A program made the position numbers and the translations under genes. The notes under the pieces are model-generated. The model worked only from the letters and a program-made list of their open reading frames with translations. It did not search any database and was not told the origin of the DNA. Positions 1-6,011 of a stretch of 7,273 nucleotides of DNA are shown here, in pieces. The DNA is taken from NCBI GenBank assembly GCA_025933895.1, contig JAICZB010000121.1:1-7273 (forward strand), read 5' to 3'. The stretch is from Thermoleophilia bacterium (lineage in GTDB: Bacteria; Actinomycetota; Thermoleophilia; Gaiellales; Gaiellaceae). Position 1 is the first letter of the stretch, and every line of letters starts with the position of its first letter.

Positions 1-421
1 AGGTCGAGAGGGCGGCGACCGCGCCGAGCAGCATCCCCATCGGATGCGCGTCGTGGCGGAAGCCGTCGAGGAACTGCGTCACGTTCGTGTGCACGTAGGT
101 GTGGAGGCGCACCTCCTCCTCCCACGCCGCGAGCTGACCGCTCGTCGGCAGCTCGCCCTCGAACAAGAGCCACGCCGTCTCGAGGAAGCTCGCGTGCTCG
201 GCGAGCTGCTCGATCGGGTAGCCGCGATAACGGAGGATGCCCGCGTCGCCGTCGATGTACGTGATCCCGCTGCGCGTCGAGGCGGTGTTGAGGAAGGCCG
301 GGTCGTAGGACATGAGGCCGAGCTGCCGGAGGTCGGTGGCCCGGATCGTGCCGTCGGAAATCGGGATCTCGACCTCGTCTCCGGTGCGGTTGTCCCGGAT
401 GGTCAGCGTGTCCTCGGCCAC
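1..421 (-). CDS. gltA: Citrate synthase, N-terminal part (cut by window edge)
   Basis: Citrate synthase condenses acetyl-CoA with oxaloacetate to give citrate, the entry step of the TCA cycle, in the cytoplasm. Reading the minus strand from GTG at 421 gives 140 residues beginning VAEDTLTIRDNRTGDEVEIP. It contains the type I citrate synthase N-terminal signature YDPAFLNTASTRSGITYIDG followed by GDAGILRYRGYPIEQLAEHA, then FLETAWLLFEGELP and HPMGMLLGAVAALST at the window edge. The catalytic His and Asp residues lie further on and are outside the window, so about two thirds of the gene is missing here. The start is secure: an in-frame TAA lies just upstream and AAGGTGGAG (plus-strand 424-432) is a good ribosome site. 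It is transcribed divergently from the DUF892 operon. 2-methylcitrate synthase is a paralogue that cannot be fully excluded from the N-terminus alone. Confidence 0.93.
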   Translation of the reverse strand, partial: MAEDTLTIRDNRTGDEVEIPISDGTIRATDLRQLGLMSYDPAFLNTASTRSGITYIDGDAGILRYRGYPIEQLAEHASFLETAWLLFEGELPTSGQLAAWEEEVRLHTYVHTNVTQFLDGFRHDAHPMGMLLGAVAALST

Positions 422-508
422 GTCTCCACCTTACTTCCGCACCCCGGTTTGCAGTTCGACAGGCGCGGAACCCCTGACGAGAAATACGACTCGAAAGGGT
501 GAAAGCAC
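422..508. promoter_or_regulatory. Divergent intergenic region between gltA and the DUF892 operon
   Basis: These 87 bases separate two genes read outward, so promoters for both must lie here or inside the gene starts. The ribosome site for gltA is AAGGTGGAG on the minus strand (424-432). The one for the DUF892 gene is AAAGGGTGAAAG (494-505), a few bases before its ATG. I do not see a convincing -35/-10 pair on either strand. GGTTT at 446-450 followed 16 bases later by GGAACC loosely recalls general-stress sigma (SigB/SigF-type) promoters, but the second half is a poor match. Confidence 0.45.
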
Positions 509-1015
509 ATGGGGTTCCATTCGCTCAAGGACGTACTCCAGGAGCAGCTCGAGGATCTGCACAGCGCCGAGACGCAGCTCGTCACCGCGCTTCCGAAGAT
601 GGCGCACGCCGCGCATCACGACGAGCTTCGGCAGGCGTTCGAGCATCATCTCGAGGAAACACGCGGGCATCAGAAGCGTGTCGAGGAAGCCCTCGGCGAG
701 CTCGGCGTCTCGAACCCGACCGAGGTCTGCAAGGGCATGCAGGGACTCATCGCCGAAGGCGAGGAGATGATCGGCATGGCCGGCGACCCGGCGGTCAAGG
801 ATGCCGCGCTGATCGGCGCCGCGCAGCGCGTCGAGCACTACGAGATCGCCGGTTACGGCACCGCTCGGCAGCTCGCGGACGACTGCGGCTTCGACGGCAT
901 CCGCGACCTGATGGACCAGAACCTCGACGAGGAGTCGCAGGCCGACAAGCTCCTGACGAAGATCGCCACCGGAGGCATGTTCAAGGCCGGGGTCAACCAG
1001 AAGGCGACGGCCTAG
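509..1015 (+). CDS. YciE/YciF-type ferritin-like protein (DUF892 family)
   Basis: The 168-residue product matches the DUF892 (YciE/YciF) family, small four-helix ferritin-like proteins induced by stress; biochemical function is poorly defined, but a di-iron site is expected from the fold. Family hallmarks visible are LQEQLEDLHSAETQL with ALPKMAHAA (residues 10-35), FEHHLEETRGHQKRVEEAL (44-62), GLIAEGEEMI (79-88) and DAALIGAAQRVEHYEIAGYG (98-117). Candidate metal ligands are E21, E50, H54, E109 and E112, judged by position in the helices, not proven. Length is normal for the family. ATG at 509 is supported by AAAGGGTGAAAG just upstream. The stop lies only 5 bases before the GTG of the dehydrogenase, so the two are almost certainly co-transcribed and perhaps translationally coupled. 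Confidence 0.9.
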   Translation: MGFHSLKDVLQEQLEDLHSAETQLVTALPKMAHAAHHDELRQAFEHHLEETRGHQKRVEEALGELGVSNPTEVCKGMQGLIAEGEEMIGMAGDPAVKDAALIGAAQRVEHYEIAGYGTARQLADDCGFDGIRDLMDQNLDEESQADKLLTKIATGGMFKAGVNQKATA

Positions 1016-1020
1016 AGCAC

Positions 1021-2205
1021 GTGAAGGCCGTCACCTGGCAAGGCAAGCGCGATGTCCGGGTCGAGGAGGTCCCCGACCCGGGCATCCGCGAGCCCGACGA
1101 CGTGATCATTCGGGTCACGTCGTCGGGCGTGTGCGGCTCGGACCTCCATCTCTACGAGGTCATGACGCCGTACCTGAACGAAGGCGACGTGCTCGGCCAC
1201 GAGGCGATGGGAGTGGTCGAGGAGGCCGGTCCGGAGGTGACAGCGGTCTCGCCGGGCGACCGCGTCGTCGTCCCCTTCAACGTCTCCTGCGGCCACTGCT
1301 GGATGTGCTCGCAGGGACTGCACTCGCAGTGCGAGACGACGCAGCAGCGCGAGCACGGCACCGGCGCAGCCCTGTTCGGCTACACGGTGCTGTACGGCGA
1401 GGTGCCGGGCGGGCAGGCGGAGTACCTCCGAGTGCCGTTCGGCAACGCGCTTCCGATCAAGGTGCCGGAAGGGCCGTCAGACGACCGCTTCCTCTTCCTC
1501 TCCGACGTGCTGCCGACCGCATGGCAGGCCGTCGAGTACGCCGGCGTCCCCGACGGAGGCACCTTGCTCGTGCTCGGGCTAGGGCCGATCGGGGAGATGG
1601 CCACGCGCATCGCGCAGCACCGCGGCTATCGCGTGCTCGGCGTCGATCTCGTCACCGATCGCCTCGAGCGCGCGGGGTCGCACGGCGTCGAGGTCTACGA
1701 CCTGCGCGAGCACGACGACGACGATCTCGTGGAGCGGGTGCGGGAAGCGACCGACGGCCGAGGCCCCGACTCCGTCCTCGACGCGGTCGGGATGGAGGCG
1801 CACGGTGCGCCGGTGGCGAAGGCGATGCAGCAGGCGACCGGGCTCCTCCCCGGCGTCCTGCAGCGGAAGCTCATGGAGACGGCGAGCATCGACCGGCTCC
1901 ACGCGCTCTACCTCGCCATCGAGCTCGTCCGGCGTGGCGGGACGATCTCGATCTCCGGCGTCTACGGCGGCATGGCCGATCCGATGCCGATGCGCGTCCT
2001 CTTCGACAAGCAGATCCAGATCCGCATGGGCCAGGCGAACGTGCTGCGCTGGGTGCCGGAGATCATGCCGCTCCTGCTCGACGGCGACCCACTGGGCACC
2101 GACGCGTTCGCGAGTCATCGCGTGCCCCTCTCCGACGCGCCTGCGGCCTACGAGAAGTTCCAGAAGAAGGAGGACGGCTCGTTCAAGGTCGTCCTGCAGC
2201 CGTGA
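1021..2205 (+). CDS. Zn-dependent alcohol dehydrogenase, glutathione-independent formaldehyde dehydrogenase-like
   Basis: This 394-residue medium-chain dehydrogenase should oxidise an alcohol or aldehyde (formaldehyde adducts are the classical substrate of the nearest subgroup) with NAD+, in the cytoplasm. The catalytic zinc site is visible as C38 in GVCGSDLH and H60-E61 in LGHEAMG. The structural zinc lobe is complete with C90, C93, C96 and C104. The Rossmann fold carries GLGPIG at 186-191 and D209 at the end of the second strand, which favours NAD+ over NADP+. The sequence VPFNVSCGHC and GGQAEYLRVPF (130-140) are typical of the formaldehyde-dehydrogenase-like subgroup. The GTG at 1021 is chosen because homologues begin at the MKAVTWQGK-like strand. 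The open frame continues upstream to 499, but only as an overlap of the DUF892 gene. No strong ribosome site is seen, consistent with coupling to the upstream stop. True substrate is unknown. Confidence 0.92.
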   Translation: MKAVTWQGKRDVRVEEVPDPGIREPDDVIIRVTSSGVCGSDLHLYEVMTPYLNEGDVLGHEAMGVVEEAGPEVTAVSPGDRVVVPFNVSCGHCWMCSQGLHSQCETTQQREHGTGAALFGYTVLYGEVPGGQAEYLRVPFGNALPIKVPEGPSDDRFLFLSDVLPTAWQAVEYAGVPDGGTLLVLGLGPIGEMATRIAQHRGYRVLGVDLVTDRLERAGSHGVEVYDLREHDDDDLVERVREATDGRGPDSVLDAVGMEAHGAPVAKAMQQATGLLPGVLQRKLMETASIDRLHALYLAIELVRRGGTISISGVYGGMADPMPMRVLFDKQIQIRMGQANVLRWVPEIMPLLLDGDPLGTDAFASHRVPLSDAPAAYEKFQKKEDGSFKVVLQP

Positions 2206-2216
2206 GGAGGTAGGCC

Positions 2217-2624
2217 GTGCCGAAGATGGCGAAAGGAGACAAGGTCAGGCGGCCGGAGCTCCCGGACACGCTGAAGCGCTCGGGCTCGAAGGCGCAGCGC
2301 ACGTTCGCGAAGACGCACGACGCCGCCGTGGAGCAGTACGGCGAAGGCGAGCGCGCGCACCGCGCGGCGATGGCCTCGCTCAAGCAGACCCACGAGAAGC
2401 GCGGCGGGCGCTGGGTGCCGAAGGACCGGCCGGGCCCGAGCGATCCACGCTCCCGGAAGACGACGGCGCAGAAACGGCGCGGCGAGGGGGAGACCTTCGG
2501 CGGCGTCGACGCCGAGCAGAACACGAAGGACGAGCTGTACGAGCGCGCCAAGCGGCTGGGTGTCGAGGGCCGTTCGAAGATGTCGAAACGCGAGCTCGCA
2601 CGCGCGATCGGGCAGAAGCAGTAG
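2217..2624 (+). CDS. ChaB-family protein with C-terminal Rho_N/SAP-like motif
   Basis: The 135-residue, strongly basic product has two parts. Residues about 13-62 (PELPDTLKRS, then AQRTFAKTHDAAVEQYGEGE and RAHRAAMASLKQTHEK) match the ChaB domain, named after an E. coli protein once linked to cation transport but whose molecular role is unclear. After a Pro/Arg-rich linker, residues about 102-132 (TKDELYERAKRLGVEGRSKM then SKRELARAI) match the Rho N-terminal/SAP-like helix-extended-loop-helix motif, which often binds nucleic acid. Together this suggests a small DNA- or RNA-associated stress protein, which is inference. GTG at 2217 is preferred over ATG at 2226 because GGAGG at 2206-2210 sits 6 bases before it. 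It follows the dehydrogenase by 11 bases, so it belongs to the same operon. Confidence 0.85.
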   Translation: MPKMAKGDKVRRPELPDTLKRSGSKAQRTFAKTHDAAVEQYGEGERAHRAAMASLKQTHEKRGGRWVPKDRPGPSDPRSRKTTAQKRRGEGETFGGVDAEQNTKDELYERAKRLGVEGRSKMSKRELARAIGQKQ

Positions 2625-2626
2625 CC

Positions 2627-2728
2627 GTGCGCGTCGTCGTCACCGGAGCGAGTGGCAAGGGATCGCAGCTGCCGGAGGTGAACCCACGCCGCCGCTCGAG
2701 GCGGCGCACCGCTGACGACGGCCGGTAG
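2627..2728 (+). pseudogene. Remnant of an NAD(P)-binding epimerase/SDR gene (N-terminus only)
   Basis: Two bases after the ChaB stop, a GTG opens a 33-codon frame beginning VRVVVTGASGKGSQL. This is the first beta strand and glycine-rich loop of an NAD-dependent epimerase/dehydratase or short-chain dehydrogenase (normal form TGxxGxxG). Here the loop is one residue short (TGASGKGS), and within a few codons the frame becomes Arg-rich (PRRRSRRRTADDGR) where the DNA folds into a GC stem-loop, then stops inside the first 23-base repeat. A normal member has roughly 250-330 residues, so nearly everything is missing. I read this as a deletion scar of a fourth gene of the operon. A real 33-residue peptide or chance similarity is possible, because the match is only about 10-14 residues. 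Confidence 0.5.
2687..2706 (+). terminator. GC-rich stem-loop at the end of the DUF892-ADH-ChaB operon
   Basis: CGCCGCC (2687-2693) pairs perfectly with GGCGGCG (2700-2706) around a six-base loop. It lies about 60 bases after the ChaB stop, where an operon end is expected. There is no following T-run, so it is not a classical intrinsic terminator. U-poor stem-loops are frequent at gene ends in GC-rich actinobacteria, but their terminating activity is debated. It could equally be a structure left from the lost gene. Confidence 0.35.
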
Positions 2729-2742
2729 CAGCTACCGCACGT
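2720..2742. repeat. 23-base direct repeat, copy 1, containing a 15-base palindrome
   Basis: This copy is identical over 23 bases to 2794-2816. Its core CGGTAGC-A-GCTACCG (2723-2737) is a perfect inverted repeat with 7-base arms around a central A. The arms and the odd-length symmetry are typical in size for a dimeric repressor operator (for example TetR- or GntR-class), but I do not recognise the specific motif. It also contains the stop codon of the epimerase remnant (2726-2728). An extragenic palindromic repeat family is the main alternative. Confidence 0.7.
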
Positions 2743-2778
2743 AGCGGTTACGCCTGCGTGACGGAAGGCAAACGACAC

Positions 2779-2792
2779 CGCATGATCATGCG
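2779..2792. promoter_or_regulatory. Perfect 14-base palindrome
   Basis: CGCATGATCATGCG is a perfect palindrome with no mismatch or spacer, lying between the two 23-base repeats and ending one base before the second. It may be a separate protein-binding site or part of a compound operator for the downstream acetoacetate-CoA ligase gene. No known regulator is recognised from the sequence. Confidence 0.4.
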
Positions 2793-2793
2793 A

Positions 2794-2816
2794 GGCCGGT
2801 AGCAGCTACCGCACGT
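2794..2816. repeat. 23-base direct repeat, copy 2, containing a 15-base palindrome
   Basis: This is the second exact copy, offset 74 bases from the first, which is close to seven turns of B-DNA, so both palindromes would face the same side of the helix. The palindrome (2797-2811) is centred about 59 bases upstream of the acetoacetate-CoA ligase start, in the range where a repressor would overlap or flank a promoter -35 region. Directly after it, GCACG (2811-2815) and CGTGC (2820-2824) form another small stem with a four-base loop. Confidence 0.7.
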
Positions 2817-2850
2817 TTGCGTGCCGGATCTGTGGCGACTTCCTCGCGAG

Positions 2851-2856
2851 TAGCAT
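2851..2856 (+). promoter_or_regulatory. Candidate -10 element for a leaderless acetoacetate-CoA ligase transcript
   Basis: TAGCAT fits the actinobacterial -10 pattern TANNNT and ends 6 bases before the GTG at 2863. That spacing would start transcription at, or within a base of, the start codon. No Shine-Dalgarno-like purine run precedes this GTG (only ATCGGG), which agrees with a leaderless mRNA. A clear -35 is not seen. Confidence 0.4.
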
Positions 2857-2862
2857 CGGGCC

Positions 2863-4776
2863 GTGTCTGCGCCTCCCATTGTCTGGACGCCGAGCCCGGA
2901 GCGGATCGCGTCCGCGACGATCACGCGCTACCGCGAGTGGCTCAACGAGACACGCGGCCTCGACCTCGAGGGTTACCGCGACCTCTGGCAGTGGTCGGTG
3001 GACGAGCTCGAGGACTTCTGGGCGTCGCTCTGGGAGTTCTTCGAGGTCGAGTCGAGCGAGCCCTACGAGCGCGTGCTCACCACGCACGAGATGCCGGGCG
3101 CGAGCTGGTTCCCCGGCGCGCGGCTCAGCTACCCGCAGCATGTCTTCCGCGGCCGGGACGAGGACGATGTCGCGATTCACCACGCGTCGGAGCTGCGCCC
3201 GCTCGGCGAATGGACATGGGGCGAGCTGCGGGCACGCGCCGGGGCGGTCGCCGGAGCTCTCCGCGAGGCGGGCGTCGTCCCGGGGGACCGCGTCGCCGCC
3301 TACCTCCCGAACATCCCCGAGACGGTCGCGGCCTTCCTGGGCTGCGCGAGCATCGGGGCGACCTGGTCGAGCTGCGCGCCGGAGTTCGGCGTCCGCAGCG
3401 TCGTCGACAGGTTCGCCCAGATCGAGCCGAAGGTGCTCCTCGTCGTGGACGGCTACCGCTACGGCGGCAAGGACTTCGACCGGAGCGAGACGATCGCCGC
3501 CCTGCAGCGCGAGTTACCCACCATCGAGCGCACGTTCGTGATCCCGTACCTGGCCGGGGAGGAATGGGAGCTCCCGGCCGCCGCCCTCGAGTTCGCGCAG
3601 CTCCCCTTCGACCACCCGCTCTGGGTGCTCTACAGCTCGGGCACCACCGGGCTGCCGAAGGCGATCGTCCACGGCCAGGGCGGCATCCTCCTCGAGCACC
3701 TGAAGAAGCTCCGCCTGCACGTCGACGCGCAGGCCCGTGACCGGCTCTTCTGGTTCACGACGACCGGCTGGATGATGTGGAACTTCCTCGTCGGCGGGCT
3801 TCTCTCCGAGGCGTCGATCGTGCTCTTCGACGGCAATCCGGCTTACCCGGATCTCGGCACGCTCTGGGATCTCGCCGATGCGGCGGGCATCACATGCTTC
3901 GGCACGAGCGCGGGTTACATCACCGCCTGCGAGAAGGACGGAGTGGAGCCGCGCGCGGGGCGCGACCTCTCACGCCTCGACAGCGTCGGCTCGACCGGCT
4001 CGCCGCTCGCGCCCGGGGGCTTCGACTGGGTCCGGGAGCACGTCGGCGAGGACGTCTGGCTCTTCTCCACATCGGGGGGCACGGATGCCTGCACCGCCTT
4101 CGTCGGCGGCGTTCCGACGCTGCCGGTCTATCGCGGGGAGCTCCAGGCGCGCGCGCTGGGCTCCAAGGTGGAGGCCTGGAGCGACGACGGGCGCCCGCTG
4201 GTCGACGAGGTCGGCGAGCTCGTGATCACCGAGCCGATGCCGTCGATGCCCCTCTATCTCTGGGGCGACGAGGACGGGTCGCGCTACCGCGAGAGCTACT
4301 TCTCGACCTTCCCGGGCGTCTGGCGGCACGGCGACTGGATCGAGATCACCGATCGAGGCACCGCGATCATCTACGGCCGCTCCGATGCGACCATCAACCG
4401 CGGCGGCGTCCGGATGGGGACGAGCGAGCTGTATCGCAGCGTCCTCGCGCTCGACGAGGTGCTGGACGCGCTCGTCGTCGACGTGCCGCGCGGAGGAGAT
4501 CTGCGCATGACGCTCTTCGTCGTGTTGCGCGAGGGCTCGGAGCTCGACGATGCCCTGCAGGCGGCGATCCGCCGCCGGATCCGCGAAGACTGCTCGCCGC
4601 GGCATGTTCCCGACGAGGTGGTCGTGGCCCCGGAGATCCCGCGCACGCTCTCGGGGAAGGTCCTCGAGGTGCCGGTGAAGCGCCTGCTGATGGGTGCACC
4701 GGCGGACGACGTCGCGAGCCGGGACTCCCTCGCCAACCCTGTGGCCCTCGACTGGTTCGCGCGCCTGGCCAACTAA
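2863..4776 (+). CDS. Acetoacetate-CoA ligase (acetoacetyl-CoA synthetase)
   Basis: The enzyme activates acetoacetate with ATP and CoA to acetoacetyl-CoA, AMP and PPi in the cytoplasm, salvaging ketone bodies or PHB breakdown products. The 637-residue length is normal for this branch of the ANL adenylating family and the gene is intact. Starting from PPIVWTPSPERI, typical of this enzyme, landmarks are the phosphate-binding loop YSSGTTGLPK at 257-266 followed by AIVHGQGG, the segment FWFTTTGWMMWN that is characteristic of the acetoacetate enzyme, the ribose-binding D491 in WRHGDW, the hinge/A8 segment GRSDATINRGGVRMGTSELY (505-524), and the catalytic lysine K599 in TLSGKVLEVPVKRLLMG. GTG at 2863 fits homologue N-termini. 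It stands alone between two intergenic gaps and is preceded by paired palindromes, so it is probably regulated as a single gene. Acetyl- or propionyl-CoA synthetase is less likely given these segments. Confidence 0.95.
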   Translation: MSAPPIVWTPSPERIASATITRYREWLNETRGLDLEGYRDLWQWSVDELEDFWASLWEFFEVESSEPYERVLTTHEMPGASWFPGARLSYPQHVFRGRDEDDVAIHHASELRPLGEWTWGELRARAGAVAGALREAGVVPGDRVAAYLPNIPETVAAFLGCASIGATWSSCAPEFGVRSVVDRFAQIEPKVLLVVDGYRYGGKDFDRSETIAALQRELPTIERTFVIPYLAGEEWELPAAALEFAQLPFDHPLWVLYSSGTTGLPKAIVHGQGGILLEHLKKLRLHVDAQARDRLFWFTTTGWMMWNFLVGGLLSEASIVLFDGNPAYPDLGTLWDLADAAGITCFGTSAGYITACEKDGVEPRAGRDLSRLDSVGSTGSPLAPGGFDWVREHVGEDVWLFSTSGGTDACTAFVGGVPTLPVYRGELQARALGSKVEAWSDDGRPLVDEVGELVITEPMPSMPLYLWGDEDGSRYRESYFSTFPGVWRHGDWIEITDRGTAIIYGRSDATINRGGVRMGTSELYRSVLALDEVLDALVVDVPRGGDLRMTLFVVLREGSELDDALQAAIRRRIREDCSPRHVPDEVVVAPEIPRTLSGKVLEVPVKRLLMGAPADDVASRDSLANPVALDWFARLAN

Positions 4777-4854
4777 CAAATCGGTTCAGCAGCGCGTCAT
4801 ACTGCGTCAGATGGGTGGCAGCTTCCCCTGCAATGAGGTACCTTCCCCGCGGTC
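4777..4854 (+). promoter_or_regulatory. Short intergenic region before the ABC permease gene, possible promoter
   Basis: These 78 bases separate the ligase stop from the permease GTG. TACCTT at 4839-4844 fits TANNNT, and TGGCAG 17 bases upstream (4816-4821) is a weak -35 candidate. This would give a 5' leader of only a few bases. No Shine-Dalgarno sequence is close to the GTG (AGGT at 4836-4839 is too far), so initiation may be near-leaderless. No stem-loop with a T-run follows the ligase gene. Confidence 0.25.
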
Positions 4855-5886
4855 GTGACGGTACGGGTCGACACTACTCTCGAGGTTCCGCTCGACGCCC
4901 CGTCCGAGCCCCAAGCGGTAAAGGCGCGCGGCTACTGGGCGCTGATCCTGATCCGGTTCCGGCGCGACAAGCTCGCAGTCGTCAGCCTCGGTTTCATCAT
5001 CTTTCTCTTCCTCAGTGCTTTCGTCGGGGGGCCGGTGGCGGCTCATTTTCTCGGCCACGGGCCGAACGACATTTTCCTGACGGCGATCAACCAGCCGTCC
5101 AACACCCCGGTCGGGCCCTGGTCGTGGGTCTCCAAGGCGCCGTACCCGAACGCCCCAGGTCACTACGGCCACACGCTGTTCATCCTCGGCGGCGCCGACC
5201 AGACCGGCACCGACATGTTCCTCCGGATCCTCTACGGAGCGCAGACCTCGCTCGAGGTCGGCGTCTTCTCGACCATCTTCTCCGTCAGCCTCGGCGTGTT
5301 CATGGGAACGCTCGCCGGCTACTTCCGCGGTTGGGTCGACACCGTCATCTCGCGGCTGATCGAGATCGTGATGGTCTTCCCCGCGCTTCTGTTCATCATC
5401 GGTCTGGTCATCGTCGCCGGCCCGACGCTGAACAACATCACCCTCGGCTTCCTCCGGAACGGCGTCTTCACGCTCGTCCTCATCTTCAGCGTCTTCGGCT
5501 GGTTCTATCCCGCGAGGATCATGCGCGGCGTCGTCCTCTCGCTCCGGGAGAAGGAGTTCGTCGAGGCGGCGAGGATGACGGGCGCGAGCGACTGGCGGAT
5601 CATGCGTTCGCATCTGCTGCCGCACCTGGTCGCGCCGATCATCGTCTACTCGAGCATCCTCGTCGCGGCGAACATCCTCGGCGAGGCCGGTCTCTCGTTC
5701 ATCGGCCTCGGGATCGTGCCGCCGACGGCGAGCTGGGGCAACCTCCTCGCGAACGCGCCGACCTATTACCAGACCGACGTCTGGATCCTGCTGCTGCCGG
5801 GGATCGCGATCCTGCTGACGACGATCGCCTTCAACCTCCTCGGCGACGGCCTTCGCGACGCCTTCGACCCGCGCTCGCGGATCTGA
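4855..5886 (+). CDS. ABC transporter permease, DppC/OppC type
   Basis: This is one of the two membrane subunits expected for a peptide/nickel-class importer, passing a solute from the binding protein to the cytoplasm. The 343-residue product has an N-terminal cytoplasmic tail, a first membrane segment at about 40-58, the OppC-type sequence GADQTGTDMFLRILYGAQTSL (113-133), further membrane segments, and the EAA coupling loop EFVEAARMTGASDWRIM (234-250, key E237-A-A and G243) that contacts the ATPase. The C-terminus LGDGLRDAFDPRSRI is characteristic of DppC. It is longer than the usual roughly 290-310 residues, mainly in the loop between the first two membrane segments. GTG at 4855 is the first start after an in-frame TGA at 4834-4836. 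Its partner DppB-type permease and ATPases are not in the window; the binding protein follows. Substrate cannot be told. Confidence 0.93.
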   Translation: MTVRVDTTLEVPLDAPSEPQAVKARGYWALILIRFRRDKLAVVSLGFIIFLFLSAFVGGPVAAHFLGHGPNDIFLTAINQPSNTPVGPWSWVSKAPYPNAPGHYGHTLFILGGADQTGTDMFLRILYGAQTSLEVGVFSTIFSVSLGVFMGTLAGYFRGWVDTVISRLIEIVMVFPALLFIIGLVIVAGPTLNNITLGFLRNGVFTLVLIFSVFGWFYPARIMRGVVLSLREKEFVEAARMTGASDWRIMRSHLLPHLVAPIIVYSSILVAANILGEAGLSFIGLGIVPPTASWGNLLANAPTYYQTDVWILLLPGIAILLTTIAFNLLGDGLRDAFDPRSRI

Positions 5887-6011
5887 GCCTGCCGGTCTGA
5901 AGCGTCGCTAACTCTTTCGAGACGTGATCGTCTGATCAGTTGCTGGTGTCTCTCACTTACCTCAACCGGGCCGCTCGTGAGGGCGTGCGGTGCCGAGATG
6001 GAAGGAGTCAA
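5887..6011 (+). promoter_or_regulatory. Intergenic leader before the substrate-binding protein gene
   Basis: The 125 bases between permease and binding protein are less GC-rich than their surroundings in the first half. A small stem (AGACG 5920-5924 with CGTCT 5929-5933, four-base loop) and a TGATC direct repeat (5925-5929 and 5933-5937 vicinity) are present, but there is no T-run and no convincing promoter. GAAGGAG at 6001-6007 is a strong ribosome site that fixes the ATG at 6012. The gap suits stronger separate expression of the binding protein, which is usual for such systems, but this is inferred. Confidence 0.4.

Noticed and set aside
446..472. General-stress sigma promoter (GGTTT ... 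GGGTAT type) before DUF892
   Set aside because: GGTTT and spacing are acceptable but the -10 half reads GGAACC, too far from GGGTAT to call.
499..1020. Upstream extension of the dehydrogenase frame to 499
   Set aside because: The extra 174 codons overlap the well-supported DUF892 gene in another frame and translate to Arg/Ala-rich noise; homologues begin at the VKAVTWQGK segment at 1021.
2720..2816. CRISPR array
   Set aside because: Only two repeats with one 51-base spacer that itself contains palindromes, and no cas genes; operator or extragenic palindrome is more likely.
2720..2830. tRNA or other structured RNA in the palindrome-rich gap
   Set aside because: The hairpins are short and do not build a cloverleaf; no T-loop or acceptor pairing is seen on either strand.
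4807..5625. Long minus-strand open frame (272 codons) opposite the permease
   Set aside because: Its translation is an unstructured mix of Asp, Glu, Arg and Val with no recognisable motif, as expected for the complement of a GC-rich membrane protein gene; the plus-strand permease is certain.
5911..5937. Intrinsic terminator after the permease
   Set aside because: The stem is only five base pairs and no T-run follows.
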